Notes: generated from the sequence alone by a model not told the origin. Shown: positions 21,046-33,637, counted from the stretch's first letter. The stretch is 64,000 bases of DNA from Zymoseptoria tritici IPO323 (GCF_000219625.1 NC_018203.1:434001-498000), one strand, 5' to 3'. Translations and numbers: made by a program.

Positions 21046-23154
21046 CGTCCAGTGTGGGATCGGAGTCGCGGGCCGACGGCCCGTTCCCACTGGTCAGCTT
21101 TTGTCGAGACATCACATGCACCACACGGATTCTCCACACTGTTCGACAGATCGCACTGCTTGCTATGCGAAGACAGACCATTGCGTTAATCCGGGCCCGC
21201 GTTAAAGCTGACGGACGTCTCCTGCTCCTATGAACCGGTCTTACACCTTATACGTATCGCTAACTCTCTTCCGTCTAGTCTAGCCTAGGCTTCTTTGTAT
21301 GAGAATCCAAAAAGTGTCTCTCCTGAGCTGTCCAGCGACTCCAGCTTCGCCACGCAACTTTGAAGAACGTATGTTAGTCTCCGATTGCAGGAGACATCAT
21401 TGAACTTGCGTACGCCTTCGTACGCCTCCTTGCCGAGTTGCACCGTTCCCAACTTGCAACCAAAACTCTTTCGCAACTGTCGATGCTCGCCAGTGAGGTG
21501 ACATTTCAGAGGACGGCCCCTGCGAGCTGACTCCTACTGGACAGTCCTCATGTCAACGGCACAACCAGCCCGGGGTTTCCGAATGATCTAGTCATCGACA
21601 AGAGCGCCTTGTCGTTCGTCTCCGGTACCACTTTGAAAGCCCTTATCGTGGCCAATCTGGTGCGGAGACTTCCGTATGCGAGAGTGCTGTCGCGGAACCT
21701 GGACGATGACATCCTGATTTACACCTTCCGAGCCGCCGCAACTGGGATGCTTGTCCGAGTCTTGCTCACTGCCAGGGTCCTCTTCGACTTCACCGCGGAA
21801 TACAACAGACTTCTATGATCACCTCTTGCCAACCGAACTTCATGATTCCCTCGCACGATCGGCTCCGGAAAGACTCCGTCTAGAACAGACTGATCCTTCG
21901 CACGTCGCTTTTAGACGAAGACTTCGAGAGCAGGTCCTGGACTCATGGCACAGCACACGCTAGCCTTTCAGACTCATGTGTCAATACTGATCAGATGCAG
22001 GATTGGTGACTTCACTCCATCAGTGCGATCCGAAGCAGAAAGTTTCTGCGACCTCGAAAAAGTGTCTCGGCGCAAATAAGCCGATCTTATCGGTCCAGCA
22101 TCAACTTCAAGAAACTCGTGCAGAGTCTGACAATTGAACAAGGACGTCGAATGGCAGCGCCGAATCCATGCCGAAGCTTCCATCGAGCGAGCTGGCCGGA
22201 GCCGAACAGTCGACAGTTTAGGCCACGGTCGTGCACAGCGGTTCTTGAGCGCTGTTCCTGCCGCAAGCCTGTTCCACCGATCTCTAACCCAGCTATCCCA
22301 GAGATGTAACTGCACTATCGGACAAACACAGCTCTGCCGAGACAGGCACCTTCTTCGTCCCTCATCTCTGGAGGACGACTTACCACAGTACCCCACGTGC
22401 CGACGCATCACCTCGGAGTGTCCGATGCGTGTGTCACGCATTTACCACTCGCAAGCGGCGGGAAGGAGGAGCTGTCACGGGTCGCAGTGAATGGGATGAT
22501 TGCACTCGGTGTTTACTGATGTTGTTCTTCCTCATTGGTGGTTTCGTGTAGCGGGCGGACGATGGAGATGCTGCGTCGAAATGATGCTGGTGGGGAAGAT
22601 CTTCGAGTGGGCATTCCTGCACAGCTGCATCGTTACTGAAGTCAGGCAAACAGAGATTCATGTCGACATACTTCAGTATGCGCATCCATCGCACGGTGGA
22701 AGATTCTCGCCGCTTTCAGTCTCACTACTCCTGTCCATACTGCACAATGGGTTGTCATACTCAAATGATTTCCGGCCTGATTTGGCTTGAGATGTTTCAG
22801 ATGCGCAGAAGACCTTATCATAAGTCGACGACAGGACATCCATGCACAGCCGAGCACGAGGCTGTCATCCTCCCCGTCAAAGATCCCACACAATGCTGAC
22901 GATGTTTACAAGAACTGCGATACACTTTATGCGGAGGAGAAGCCAGTCGACCAATCGACTCGTCCGAGATCTCAGGTCACCACCAGCTCTTTTACCGGAA
23001 CGATGGTATCTAGCGGTGTCGATACGCCGATTGCCACGCATCATACACGAGCGTGGCACTCTTCTCTTTCTCATCAGGCCGGATTGAAGACACATAAAGA
23101 CATCATCACCATCGTCGTACACGAACAGGAAGTAAGTCATCGAGCAGCCTTGCC
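21046..23154. other. No convincing gene; scattered exon-like fragments
   Basis: Several frames of 60-155 codons overlap on both strands without motifs or clear starts. The best is a plus-strand stretch 21530-21818 (DKSALSFVSGTTLKALIV...) that lacks an ATG. One at 22660 has CPYCTMGCH but no full zinc finger. I see nothing else to support. Confidence 0.4.
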
Positions 23155-23609
23155 ATGGAACGTATCCAGGCTCAGCGTCATGCTCAGGTGCAGGCTCAGC
23201 AGAAAGCTCAGCACAAGGCTACACTCCAGCATCAGGCAGATCTCCAGCAGTACCAGTCCCGGGTAATGCAGCCCTCGTTCCCGAACCAGACGTATGCCAA
23301 TGCTCGACTCCCTGGCGTCTTCGCTGCCGCCTCCAACGAGGACCCGCAACTTGCGGTCCCCTTCGCTGTTAGACGTGAGTAGCAGAGGTCCCGCTGAGAC
23401 CAAACTGTTGCCAAGATAGGGTCCAGTATTCCTACGAGCGTCAGTATCGGACTTGTCTGTTCAGTCCTACCGATCTCGTGGCAAACGATCTGAGGGATAG
23501 TCCGTCTCGAAGTTGCCCTCATCTTCAGCCGTACTTTGGAGCACCGGAACTGTTGAGTAAACATACATCGGGAAAGAGACCATCATTAAAGGATAGCTCG
23601 AGACGTTGA
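23155..23609 (+). CDS. Gln-rich N-terminus protein, two exons
   Basis: An ATG at 23155 (context TTGCCATGG) opens a Gln/Ala/His-rich segment (MERIQAQRHAQVQAQQKAQHK) followed by FPNQTYANARLPGVFAAASNEDP. A GTGAGT donor occurs at 23375. Downstream, VQYSYERQYRTCLFSPTDLV... is open to TGA at 23607-23609. The frame is kept if the acceptor is the AAG at 23413-23415 (41-base intron); the TAG at 23417-23419 would give a different, shorter tail. No family is recognised. Acceptor choice is the weak point. Confidence 0.42.
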
Positions 23610-26600
23610 CCAGGAACTCCACATTGGCGAGCGCACTTGCCGGATCATCGAGATTCTGCCTGACCGTTGAAATGGCCAGATCATCAATCTTGTCGCGCCG
23701 CCTCTTCCACCTCCACCTGTAGCCTTGTACTTCGTTGTCATGTAGTCGGACATCCGTAAGAAGACCAGATACGTCCGTTCAGGACCAGGACGCAGATCGG
23801 AAGAAGACTGTACAATCCCTGAAGTCCGGTCGGGTCTGCTTCTAGACATCGTGGCAGCGGGTCGGGATGTCGAGACAGATATTGACAGCTGCTATTGAGA
23901 GACCTTGCAGCATCTGCGGTCGTTGTCCATTCTGTTCATCTCGACCCGGGAGAGAGAGAACAAATGTCTGCGGGCTCGGAGATCTTGGTTGAAGCCTGGG
24001 TATATTGCCCCCTGCTTGAGGCGAGGCGAGTCTTTCTTTGTACCAGGTGGTTCTCAGACGGCTGTTTTGATACTAACTGACGGGCACGAAATCCCAATAT
24101 CCTAAGAAGACTCCTGAAGTTGATGAACATTAATCTTCCCGATGTCCAACGACATCTTCTCCGACAGAGCTCAGCCACTGCTTCACTGGCTCGATGTAAT
24201 CAACCCCTTCATCATAATCAGACATCAACGTTACAAACACATCATCCCAAACTGAGAGGTTCTTCATCCGTCCTCCCCCCGATTGCACTTCAATATCACC
24301 TTGCAATACCACCTTACAGAGTATGAAAGACGCAGAGGGGGCAGAAGAGGGCTAGGATCAAAACGGGGAGTTGCAGGAATCGTCCAGAAAGGATCATCCT
24401 CCTCTTTTTCATAGATCAAGTCCATCCGGCAATCCCAGTTCGGCCGAAGTCGACGTCTGTCCGAACGTCGCTCTTTGGAAATGGTGAAAGCTTGATCGAT
24501 GTAGTTCGACTGCCGGGAATGCAGATCAAGTGCTCGGTGACAGCGGCGGCTGCACCGTTGACGAGGCTGACGTGATCACAGTCGGTAGCTTTGACAATAT
24601 AAATCACTGCCGAGAGGAGGCAGTTTAGTAGGAGTTCCGGAGTAACGAAGTTCCGGAGATAAGTTCAAGACTTGAGGGGTGAGTGTGAATGAATGAGGAC
24701 GAATTTCACAGTGGCCGGATCCCTGAGGGACAACCTTCGAAGGACTGGCAACAGCGAGCAGAGCGTCAGGACTCTGACCGAAGCGATGGTGGGTAATGAT
24801 CAACTCCGAGTCTCGGCTATGCGACCTCGATCATAAGGACTTGGTGGCACGCTGGCGTGTGCGGCGGTCTGGACGAAGCTTGCCTCTGCTGAATGTTGGC
24901 TCGAGCCATCTGCTCCGCGGAGTCGTTCTGACCGATTGGAAGAATTGTTGCCGTTATCGGCAACCCTCCGTACATTCGTTCTTGTCCATGATCCTGGAGA
25001 TATTTGCCGAGGATCTTCTTAAGATAGTCGTACTCCTTGACCGCGATGGTGGCAAGAGAAGATTGCTAGTAGTCGGCGCCGTGTTCGACTTCTCCTGTTG
25101 GGTCTGCTCAGTTGGCTCCCGAATCAAATCAACCTCCACCGCAGTCTTGAAAGACTCCTCCGTTGATCCTCGGCAACAGCATCTTCGAGCGTTGTGGTGG
25201 GACCTGTCCGCCTGTGCGTCCTTGACCCAGGCACAACGGTCGGGACGTCCGCACGACTTCCTATGTTGCTCGGCGACTTGGAAGCATTCCCTCGACAACG
25301 ACGCTAATAGCGAACCACACCTTGGAGAGAGTGTCGCAAACGGCGACGCTGGCAAGCTGAAGAGTCGACTGCGGTAGTCAAGCCTCAGAGCTTCTGGTCG
25401 AAGAACGCTGGTGTCCAAAGTAGTGGAAATCGAGCTCAAGCAACGAGGCCGATACAAGCCGACGTGAGGAGATCGGAGAGGAGTTTTCTCTGGTGGCTCG
25501 TTTGACCATTGAGGTCGTCCAGCGGAAGGTCGTCCGCGAGTCGTCGATGGGCACTTGTAGACGACCAAGCTGAGAGCATGATGCACTATAGAACCTATCT
25601 CCACGACTCATCCACAGCCACGCTGGTCAGTCGACATGCGTTCTGGGGATAGGTACATCAGTTACTGGAAGCCAGGTCGACTGCGATCTAAACCCAAAGA
25701 TACATCAAGGTGGGTTCCACGCTCAGGGTGGACCATTGTGGGTAAGTTGCCTCTTCGTGACTCGGCAGATGGGCGTATCGGGCATGCATTGCGATGCCAT
25801 GACCCAGTGGCGTTGCTCAGCAGCTGGCTTCGTCCCCATAGGTATTGCTTCGCTGTGCGGCACATGATATCTGATGACGGTTGCAGGGCCGCAAAGATTC
25901 ATGATGGTATCTCCGTAGAGCTGGCTATTTCTGCTGCTCACTGTTCGCTCCAGTATGTCATATGGACGCTCTTCCTTCCGTCAGCGCAGGCGACTTGATT
26001 CCTGGGGGTCCAATGCTGTTTCACCCGCTAGTACAGTTGATCTCTTTATCGCAATGTTGATCGTTGATAAAGCCACATTCGGCGAACGGCTGCTAATGTG
26101 AACGTTGAGCGCATGATGGTGGATAAATAGCATACGAAAAACGGTGGCATTCGATTCCGCACGACCAGATACGTCTTGATCGCCCGAGCCGTAGTTTAGC
26201 GTCGATCTGAAATCTGACATTGGGAAGGCACCGTCATAGTGCTGGCAGCAGAGTCATCCAGCGCTGAGACGCCAATGTTGAACAAGTATCCACTGGAGAG
26301 CCTTTCGTTGTACGAGCTGTGATTACGGCAGCTGCAGTGGTCAAGCTAGCGGCGGCAAAAGCAGACGCCCCTCCTCCCAGGAGTACGAAGTACTGCATGT
26401 GCAGAGTTGTTTCTTGTGGTGGATACTCTGCTGACGAAAGACACCCACGTGAGGGCCGTATTGCTTACAGCCAACGATGCGGCACGACGGAGCAATTGGG
26501 CTGTCGTCTATTTGACTTTCTCATAAGACTTCTCTGGCCATCGACCTCTTCCTCTTAACCCAGTTTCTCGACCGCTTGGACTCGATATCGGGAGCGGAGG

Positions 26601-27010
26601 GTAGCAGCGTCCAAGGACGAGATCTTGGCCATTCTACCAGCCGGCTTGGCCGGCGCCTAACTTGTTATTTGAAGAGATCGAAGCCCGGAGGCGTGAGATT
26701 GCATCTCTCGTCTTGAAGAAAGATCTATGTTGATCCGCAAGCTCGGTGGCGGATTCATGACGCACTGCAACGGCTAGCGTATGTCGTTGTGAGCCACGAA
26801 ACGAGACTGTGCGGAAGGTATGTCGTCTCATGACACTCGCGCATCTCGCGAAGACTGGGTACAATCAAGCTGTGCTTGGCTCTTTCAACTCCATCCGTAA
26901 CGGCGTCCAGAGACAGACCAGTGGCAGAGCACGCTCAGGCTCGAGGTGGGTGACCTCCCGCGGGCGAATATCAGAATGCGCACTTGACCTGCCTGATCAT
27001 TTCGTGTTCG
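23610..27010. other. Decayed sequence without a supportable gene
   Basis: Overlapping short frames are present on both strands. On the minus strand 25400-24817 can be read in one frame with five stops (…KEYDYLKKILGKYLQDHG… near its end), but that number of stops is not far below chance, so I do not call it. No repeat structure was noticed. Confidence 0.4.
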
Positions 27011-27253
27011 CTATGCTTCCAGATGGTCCGACTCTGGCTTCGGACCTTCTGATGTTGCATGGCCGCGAAGTCCGCAATGTCGGCATTTTACCAGATGTGA
27101 GTGATCTGTTCTTGACGGGGATCTCCATGGGTTTGGATGAAGAAGAAGGTCTCCTCGGCGACAATCAGATATGCGGCTTGATCGGCATACCGACTGGGCA
27201 AGGATGTGCGAGGGATAGCAGGTCTGAAGATTTGCATTGGGACTCGGCAGCAC
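27011..27253 (-). pseudogene. Degenerate zinc-knuckle fragment
   Basis: The minus strand encodes VKCRHCGLRGHATSEGPKPE, which fits a CCHC zinc knuckle (CX2CX4HX4C) except that the last cysteine is glycine. A different frame upstream on the same strand (27324-27088) is also coding-like. It is probably a gag-like or RNA-binding protein relic. Confidence 0.4.
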
Positions 27254-27320
27254 TGCCTCTCATTGTTCAGCGATAGGGCTTGTGAGATCGCCAGCTCTGG
27301 CCGCCTGCCACTGGAGAACA

Positions 27321-27815
27321 TCATTCATGGCAGTACACCACTTGAGAGCCTGAAGGACTCCAGGCAGATGTCATGCGACCTTTCGACGTCGATGCTGCTC
27401 CTATACTGGGCCAGTCCTTTGGCGCCCAGACTCGCTGTTGCTGCGTTTCGTTCGAATCCCGGGTCATCAGGGACTGCGAAATCTCCTGTGGGAGAAGTGG
27501 TCTCGATTTCCTGCGGGGGCTTTGCCGTCTGTTCTGGAACCAGATCTGGACTTCCTTATCGCCGAGAGCAATTGCCTTAACCATCTTAAGTCGAGCTGCT
27601 TTGTCGGGGAGTCGATCACGGTTGTACGTAGCTTCTGAGAGTCTCTGCCTTTCGGGACTTGTCCTCTTGCGTTTCTGTCGAGCCATCGGCAGGTCGTCCA
27701 TGTTCGAAGGCTGATTGTGATGCATACTCTGCGCTGGATCTCGGTGCAGCGCAAGTTCCTCCCCTGGCAAACCACGTGGGCTGGCCGAGAGATGATGACA
27801 ACCTCTCCAACTCAT
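27321..27815 (-). CDS. Homeodomain transcription factor, short form
   Basis: ATG at 27815, 164 residues, TGA at 27321. Residues 45-104 form a homeodomain: basic arm RQKRKRTSPER, helix 1-2 region with PDKAARLKMVK, and recognition helix KEVQIWFQNRRQSPRRKS with W92, F93, Q94, N95 and R97 at the canonical positions 48, 49, 50, 51 and 53. This is the fungal type in which KRKRTSPE precedes and KEVQIWFQNRRQ ends the fold. The DNA-contacting residues are intact, so it can probably bind DNA. Relatives I know are several hundred residues long, so this copy looks truncated after the domain. An alternative start is Met31 (27725). Confidence 0.85.
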   Translation of the reverse strand: MSWRGCHHLSASPRGLPGEELALHRDPAQSMHHNQPSNMDDLPMARQKRKRTSPERQRLSEATYNRDRLPDKAARLKMVKAIALGDKEVQIWFQNRRQSPRRKSRPLLPQEISQSLMTRDSNETQQQRVWAPKDWPSIGAASTSKGRMTSAWSPSGSQVVYCHE

Positions 27816-29298
27816 TACTGCTGTTCATTCCATTTGGCGCAAGGCCCGGCAGACTTCGTGCATGGACGAGCGTCGAATACGGCGCTCAGGTGAATGCAGG
27901 CCGACAGAAATTGCGGCCGCGGTGTGCCCGTCCAACCGGCGAGCGCAGAGTTGAAGAGATCAGTCGGCGGCGGAGGGGAGATTCAGGGCGGCGGCGGTAT
28001 CGATGGCGAGGTAGATTGAAGTCCAGCGTGGCAACTGCATGTGGAACATCGCTATTGCTGCATTGCTGCCAGGGCCAGCAGTATACGCCGAACCATGCTT
28101 CTGACAGTCTCTCCCAAATTCGATTCAAGCTGTTGCCATCTTGCGATCAAGATCTTGATGATACATGGATCGTGAAATGTTGCTCGCTGCTTAACCAAAG
28201 ACTTTCGATGTCTACCTCTGGTCTTCCTCCGTGCTGAATTCATAATTTCCAGTCAACGCTCGCCGATCGGGACCGTTGTTATCGTCTAGCCAAAGCCTCC
28301 GGGCGTTGTACAAGCAGACGCCACCTGGAATACTTGCTCTGCGACAGTACCAGGCATTTGACCCAGCAATCAGGTGTCTTGCGCAGCGCCGAGGCCCGAG
28401 GCCATCAGCTTGATTAGTAGCAGGGAGAGTGAGGCGCCAGTATTGTTACAAGGAGAGGTTTCATGAGCGTTCATCTGGTCGCTTCGGCGAGGTCAATGTC
28501 GCGTAATGTTGCAGAAAGAAACCTCAACAAGAGCTTTCCCTGAAGAGATGACGAGCAGAGCACTCCATCATTCATCGGGACAGTGTCGATACTCACAACC
28601 ACTCTCCACGCCCAAATCCCCAATGCCGGTCTACAAACGCAGTAACTCCAAGTAAGGTTTATATTCCACAAATTTCCCCTTCATCCAATCAAGAAAACCC
28701 GCCCATTTGGCCGCTTCGTAAGAACTCGGGCTTGTAGTAATATAACGATTTGGAAAGGGTTGCTGGACTCGTGTTGTCTCGAGAGTTTGTTTTTGCTGAT
28801 TTGTCGGGCATTGAAAAGCAATCTTTTTGCCTGGGAAATCCCGCATTTGTTGTTTTGTTGTGATGGTGCTCGAGTTCGAGTCGTCGCCAAGGGGTTCGTT
28901 TGTCGACGTTCGGCTCGGAAATTCTCTGCTGGTCCGCTTGGGTTGTGTGCTACGGCTTCAGTGTTGAAAGGCCAAGACCAGGACGAATGATAGAACAGGT
29001 CGCTTCAAGTCTCTCGAGACTTGCTGACCGAGCAGCAGGGTACTCGCGTCGAGGAGCAGATTCAGCCCGAGCAGTCCTGCAGTCCTGAAGAAGCTGAACG
29101 CGGCTCATTGAGTTGCGCAATTGTAGATCAGAGTATCATTCGTTTCGCACTGATGAGTGACCTCGATCGCAAACCTGTCCACGGCTGAGTACCGCACTCG
29201 GAACGCATCTCGCTTCTTCTCGGCACTCAATCCGTCAAGAAGTGAAAGCTGCTGGATACTTGCGAAGCTGCTGACCATCCTGATGACGCAACTCAGTT
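27816..29298. other. No supportable gene
   Basis: Short overlapping frames only, none with a motif, splice pattern or codon bias strong enough to call. The upstream regulatory region of the homeodomain gene would lie at the left edge, 27816 onward. Confidence 0.4.
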
Positions 29299-29631
29299 GT
29301 GCGCCAGATACGCTCGGAACCGTCAACGCTATGGCCCTCGAGGCGGCACAGGCGCTGGCAGAGTGTGTGGCAACGACGATCAATCTTGGAGTGCCGACGC
29401 AGAACTTTGGACCGCATTTCAGCTGTCCCGGTCCTGCGAGACGAGGAAGTCCTTGGAGCAGATCATGGATCACCCTCGTGGAGGAGGCCTTGGTCGGAAG
29501 AATCCGGTATTTGGCGTGAGGTGGATCTCGAGGCTGGAACTGCAAAGCGTCATGATGGACACTGCTTCAACTGTGGATATACTGGCCCGCGTTGCCGGAT
29601 TGATAGAACTGACTTCAACGAACGGGTTTAG
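29299..29631 (+). pseudogene. Gag-like or RNA-binding zinc-knuckle fragment
   Basis: A 110-codon frame ends with KRHDGHCFNCGYTGPRCRI, a CCHC-type knuckle in which proline replaces the zinc-binding histidine. The preceding segment (WRRPWSEESGIWREVDLE) is tryptophan-rich and coding-like. There is no ATG near its start. Two other frames of the same strand are open, so the exact extent is uncertain. Confidence 0.38.
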
Positions 29632-31379
29632 CCGGGCTGCACGTCGCCAGGTAGAAAGAGCGTCAGTGAGACTTGCTGATGGGGGCAGCTTAATGAAAAT
29701 ATCATGCTGCGCCCCTAAGCCGCACTTGACATGGAATTGACCACAGATCTCCGTTCTCCTCGGACTCAGAGAACGACCTGACCGGAATGTTGTGGTGTTG
29801 CAGTCTCATGCTCAAGGTTACAGGACGAACTGCTCCTAGGGAGTACAGTGATTGCAATTCCTCTGCAAGCAGCCAGTGCAGCAGCCTGCCCTGTGTTGGA
29901 CCAGGTATCATCCGTGGAGATCCTGCGCAACGTCCGGGCATGATACCATCAGGTGACTCTGTGGCCTAATCCTCTGGCATGGACGCGGTCATGAAGTTAC
30001 CCGGGTCTGGGAAGGACGAGCAGGCTGCCTGCATGCGACGTCCAACGACAAGTTTGCCTCCGAAACTATCCGCACTCCTCCCCTCCGCTCATGTCTCACG
30101 TTTGATCCAAGTGTGTAGTCCTTACTCCGCTCACCTTTCACGAATTCTGTGAGGCGCAACAGATAATTCCTGAACACTGCATATACGATTGCTGGAACAA
30201 CCTGGTTCTGACCACTGCTCGGAACATCGTCGTGGGCTGGATGTGAATTTTGACGTCCGCGAGTAGGACTGCGTGCAGTCTGTGCAAAGGCGAATGAGGT
30301 GCAAGACGAAGCTGTAGACCCGTTCGTCACAGACACGCTGGTACGCAGAAGAGATCCAGCGCAGTGGTATGGTGAAGAGTCGATGGCGTTTCTGATACAG
30401 TTCTGGCATCCTTCCTCAACCCTCCATCTTGGCTCCGTTCCGATCCATCTGAATCCTCTTGTGCAACACGTCTCGGAGTGATGAGAAAATCTCGATGCAC
30501 CGTTCGTTCTCAACCGATAAACTCTTACTCTCGTGGTGTCCCGAGCGTTTCTTGCTCCGCACTTGTCCTCTTCCGCCTTCTCGACCGTTTCCGGAGCTTC
30601 TGGAGAGATCACGCCGCTAGCTCGAGTCCGGCGAAACGATGCTGTGTCCGAATGCGATTCTTTTAGCTTTGGTGTGAAAAATGGAGAGGGGATCGGCGTC
30701 ATGGTCGGTGGTTGAGGGTCTGGCAAATGGTGGGATTGGAACGCTTTCAGAGTGTTGCCGGAGATCGCTTCGCTGGCCCATCAGCAGGCTTCAGGGTCCA
30801 TGATGGCTGCACTGTCGAGGCATTTCTCTGATAGCCTCGATGCTACAACACCAGAACTCCGCTATTGGCCCAAGACTCGGGCATTCCTGCTGTCACTCCA
30901 AAACCAGGCCTTGTGTCCAACCCGAGTGGTGGATTCCTTTCCCTGCTGAAAGATTCCTTCGATCAAGGCCGCGGTGTAGCTGCTTGTTTTCTCCGCTTCC
31001 AAGCTCGAAACTGGGGGTTTGGCAGACGAGGCTTATCGAGAGGAGTTTGCGAACAAGGAGATATCGGATTCGAGGATCATGTTCCCATGCTTCTACAAGC
31101 GTTGCCTATCAGCTGATAATTATGGTTCCTCAAGAACAATCCTGCGGATCCAGGCCAAGATGACCATGCACAAAAAGAGGATGATGGCGTCCAGAATCCA
31201 GACAAGCCGAAAGGAGATGGTCCGCACGATCAGCGCATTTCCTTCCGCCGCTTGCTCATTCTCTGCAGGCACGAGAAGCTCATCGGCCCGTTTCCTTCCG
31301 CCTCTCGCTCATCCTTTGTGGGCATGACACTGTTGGTGGAGAGTTGACATCCTGATAGGAACGGTCGCCAAAGAATTTG
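29632..31379. other. No supportable gene
   Basis: A 245-codon minus-strand frame (30726-29989) lacks motifs and its codon use is no better than the alternatives. I cannot support a gene here. Confidence 0.35.
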
Positions 31380-31880
31380 TCAACACCTTCGCAGTGCTAA
31401 GGCCCTGCTTATTGTTGCAGGGTGTCGTCTTTCGTCGCCAACTGCCTTCCTCTCGTTGTCCAGTGCGGTCTTCTTGTCTCTGAATGCTGTCTTTTCCTCG
31501 TCGAGTTCCGCCTTCTCACTCCTCACCCACAACACAGCTAAACCAACCAAGAAGGTGATCATACTCGCTGGCATAGCGATTATCCAGAGGCTCATCTTAT
31601 GTTGAAGATTCTCGACCGCAGTAGTAAGACTCGGCTTTTGGTCCAGGAGCGCAGCCGCTGTACTCACGCCGTGTTCCTTCAGCGCAGCCTTAGTGTCCAA
31701 GCTGTGCTTCCGGGGTTCAAGCGTGGTCTACGCGCCCTCTGCTAGAAGACCTTGCTTGAATCCCTCAAACATGTTTTCCTCTAAATCCTCCACTTTAGAG
31801 CTTAAGTCGCTCTGGTACTGAGTGGTGTCTTCTTTGTCCTGGATCGCGTCGTGTTTGTCTTGTTCGGACTTGTCGTATCA
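31380..31880 (-). pseudogene. Coiled-coil protein with one membrane span, single amber break
   Basis: One frame from about 31880 to TGA at 31380 reads as charged heptad-like protein (DKSEQDKHDAIQDKEDTTQ, then KVEDLEENMFEGFKQG), a TAG at 31728-31730, then more helix, one hydrophobic span (IIAMPASMITFLVGLAVLWV) and a highly charged tail (EKAELDEEKTAFRDKKTALD). No in-frame intron of usual length removes the TAG, which most simply derives from CAG. The architecture resembles coiled-coil inner-membrane proteins, but no family can be named. No start codon is evident, so exons may lie upstream. Confidence 0.5.
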
Positions 31881-32575
31881 TAAGCTCGGCCTAAGTCCAT
31901 AATGGTCTCCTGCGGCCACGGCTCTCATTTTCGTAACATGCATTCTTTGCTCGGTTTCACCTTGTAAGAGGAACCACACAATTTACCACGACGTTTGCTG
32001 CGACCACCACACCATATCTTGAAGTCCAGTCTCATGCAGTCTGGCGTAGATTGCTCGGCACGCTCAGCACACCATGTGGTGCAACGCCATTCGCATCTTC
32101 CCGTCGCACGACTTTGGCGAGCAGCCGTTCTTTTTGAGCTCTCCGCTCGAATCTTTGATTGAGTCAGCAGCAGGAAAGCGCTGAGGGTCCTGATCAACCC
32201 AATTGCCGGACGTCTGCAAAATAGCCAGTAGCCGTCATGTCATCTCTCATTTGTAGCCAATGGGTTCCAGAGAGTCCATAGGAAGGACTTGAGTATCTCG
32301 GAAGTGACGTACTCATTCCAAAACATCCTGCCTTCCATCAACCACGGCTCGGTTTAACTCACTGTATGTATGATGCGGCGTCTTGGTGGCATCGACACGT
32401 CTCCCTTCCGAAGGTCGACCAGACGACCTGCATCCCCAGTGTACCATTTGTTGAGCCATACTTTTGCGCCGGCGTGGTCATAGTCTGGTGAAAGGAGAGG
32501 GCGAGGCTGAGATCGGCAGGTTTCATCGCGGCGGCGAGATTCGCCTAGTAGCGAAGGTGGACATAGTGTTGCTGG
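31881..32575. other. No supportable gene
   Basis: Only short frames without motifs are seen. The minus-strand frame 32197-31925 is basic and could belong to the coiled-coil gene downstream, but no splice sites link them. Confidence 0.35.
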
Positions 32576-33127
32576 TCAACAGCGAGGTGCGGTTGTTGGA
32601 CGCATGGCTTGCATGTGATATTCGGCGCGAGCTCGAGCTGGCTTTCCGACATTGCAGCTGAGATTACATTGCCAGGCCGTTCGGAAAGACGAGGAATTGT
32701 TAATGGAATTCGGCAGGCATGTAGCGAAGCGACACCTTCGAGTCCCACTTATCTCCCTTTTCCGTAATATCGGTGCAGTCTGCCTCGCACATTTAGCTTT
32801 CGTGCACGATCGTTTAGACTTCAACACCGAGGCAGCACCGGCCCGAGTGTCGGCAAGCGAGTCGACATGACCAAAGGGAGATGCTCCAGGGAAGGCAAAG
32901 ATGTTGAGACTCATGCAGCTATCCAGATTGCCAAGATGAAGATCTGGAAAGTCTTCCTTGTTGGGCGCCGGGCCCGCTCTTGAATGATCAACAATGGCCC
33001 TCCAGCACTCGGAAGCCGGAGTCTCGGCGAAGACCAGTCGATCGGCTTTCGTGATGCAGCGGAAGTTTAGCACATTGGACACAGCTCCAGAAGTCCTCCC
33101 ACGTAGCTCATCGGCGAAAGCATCCAC
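32576..33127 (-). CDS. Hypothetical exon, 183 codons
   Basis: A long frame with good codon use (SENPTEDPGVDAFADELRG just upstream of the nominal start, then RCITKADRLVFAETPASECW). A TAG acceptor directly precedes the phase-0 codon AGC of this segment at about 33157, so it is probably an internal exon. No ATG start and no domain are seen. The C-terminal 60 codons overlap poorer sequence and may be beyond a donor. Confidence 0.38.
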   Translation of the reverse strand: MDAFADELRGRTSGAVSNVLNFRCITKADRLVFAETPASECWRAIVDHSRAGPAPNKEDFPDLHLGNLDSCMSLNIFAFPGASPFGHVDSLADTRAGAASVLKSKRSCTKAKCARQTAPILRKREISGTRRCRFATCLPNSINNSSSFRTAWQCNLSCNVGKPARARAEYHMQAMRPTTAPRC

Positions 33128-33196
33128 GCCGGGGTCCTCTGTCGGGTTTTCGCTCTATAGGCGGACTCTACTCTGGTACCACGGTGAGTCATGCTC

Positions 33197-33637
33197 TCAC
33201 CGGAACAAGTTGTTCCTTGGACGATAGTCATGGCAAATGTGCAGCGCCGTGGACCGAGACGTGCTCCTGACGATCATGAACATGTTGTCGGCAGTGATGT
33301 AATGCCATCCACCCTTGGCAGTCGCCGCTTGTATCGTTGCATGCGAGACTTCGCCATTACGTAGCATATGTCGACGGCCATGGCGGCTGGTAATGTGTAA
33401 GTGACGTAGCAACGAAATATCTGAAGAGCCGAGCAAAGAGACGTGTCCACAGTGTATCTGCAGACCAGTCCGGCGAGATCGAGTGGTCGTTGGTATGTTC
33501 GCCTGAGAAATTGCAGCCAATTCGGAGCCGGTGAGAAAAAGGCCCTCGGCCGCATCCTCAGATACGCAAGATCCCACGTAGGTCTCAATGAAAGGAGAAG
33601 GAGCATATGTCCGAGGCCATGGTGATTCTGGCCGCAT
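33197..33637 (-). CDS. Hypothetical frame upstream of the preceding exon
   Basis: ATG at 33637 opens 146 codons ending RPRNNLFR at a GTGAGA donor-like site (33198 onward). It lies immediately upstream of the exon at 32576-33127, separated by a potential 47-base intron, but the phases do not match in this frame. A second frame (33606-33274) is also open. No domain is seen. Confidence 0.25.
   Translation of the reverse strand: MRPESPWPRTYAPSPFIETYVGSCVSEDAAEGLFLTGSELAAISQANIPTTTRSRRTGLQIHCGHVSLLGSSDISLLRHLHITSRHGRRHMLRNGEVSHATIQAATAKGGWHYITADNMFMIVRSTSRSTALHICHDYRPRNNLFR

Noticed and set aside
20748..21205. Arg-Glu and Ser-Leu repeat proteins near 21.0 kb
   Set aside because: They are produced by the GA microsatellite read in different frames.
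22877..23140. Possible reverse transcriptase from the phrase FLFVYDDGDD on the minus strand
   Set aside because: The canonical YxDD box and its hydrophobic surroundings do not match, and no other reverse transcriptase motif is nearby.
24817..25400. A minus-strand gene with five in-frame stops
   Set aside because: Five stops in about 190 codons is not far below chance, and two other frames are comparably open. Only its last 80 codons look coding.
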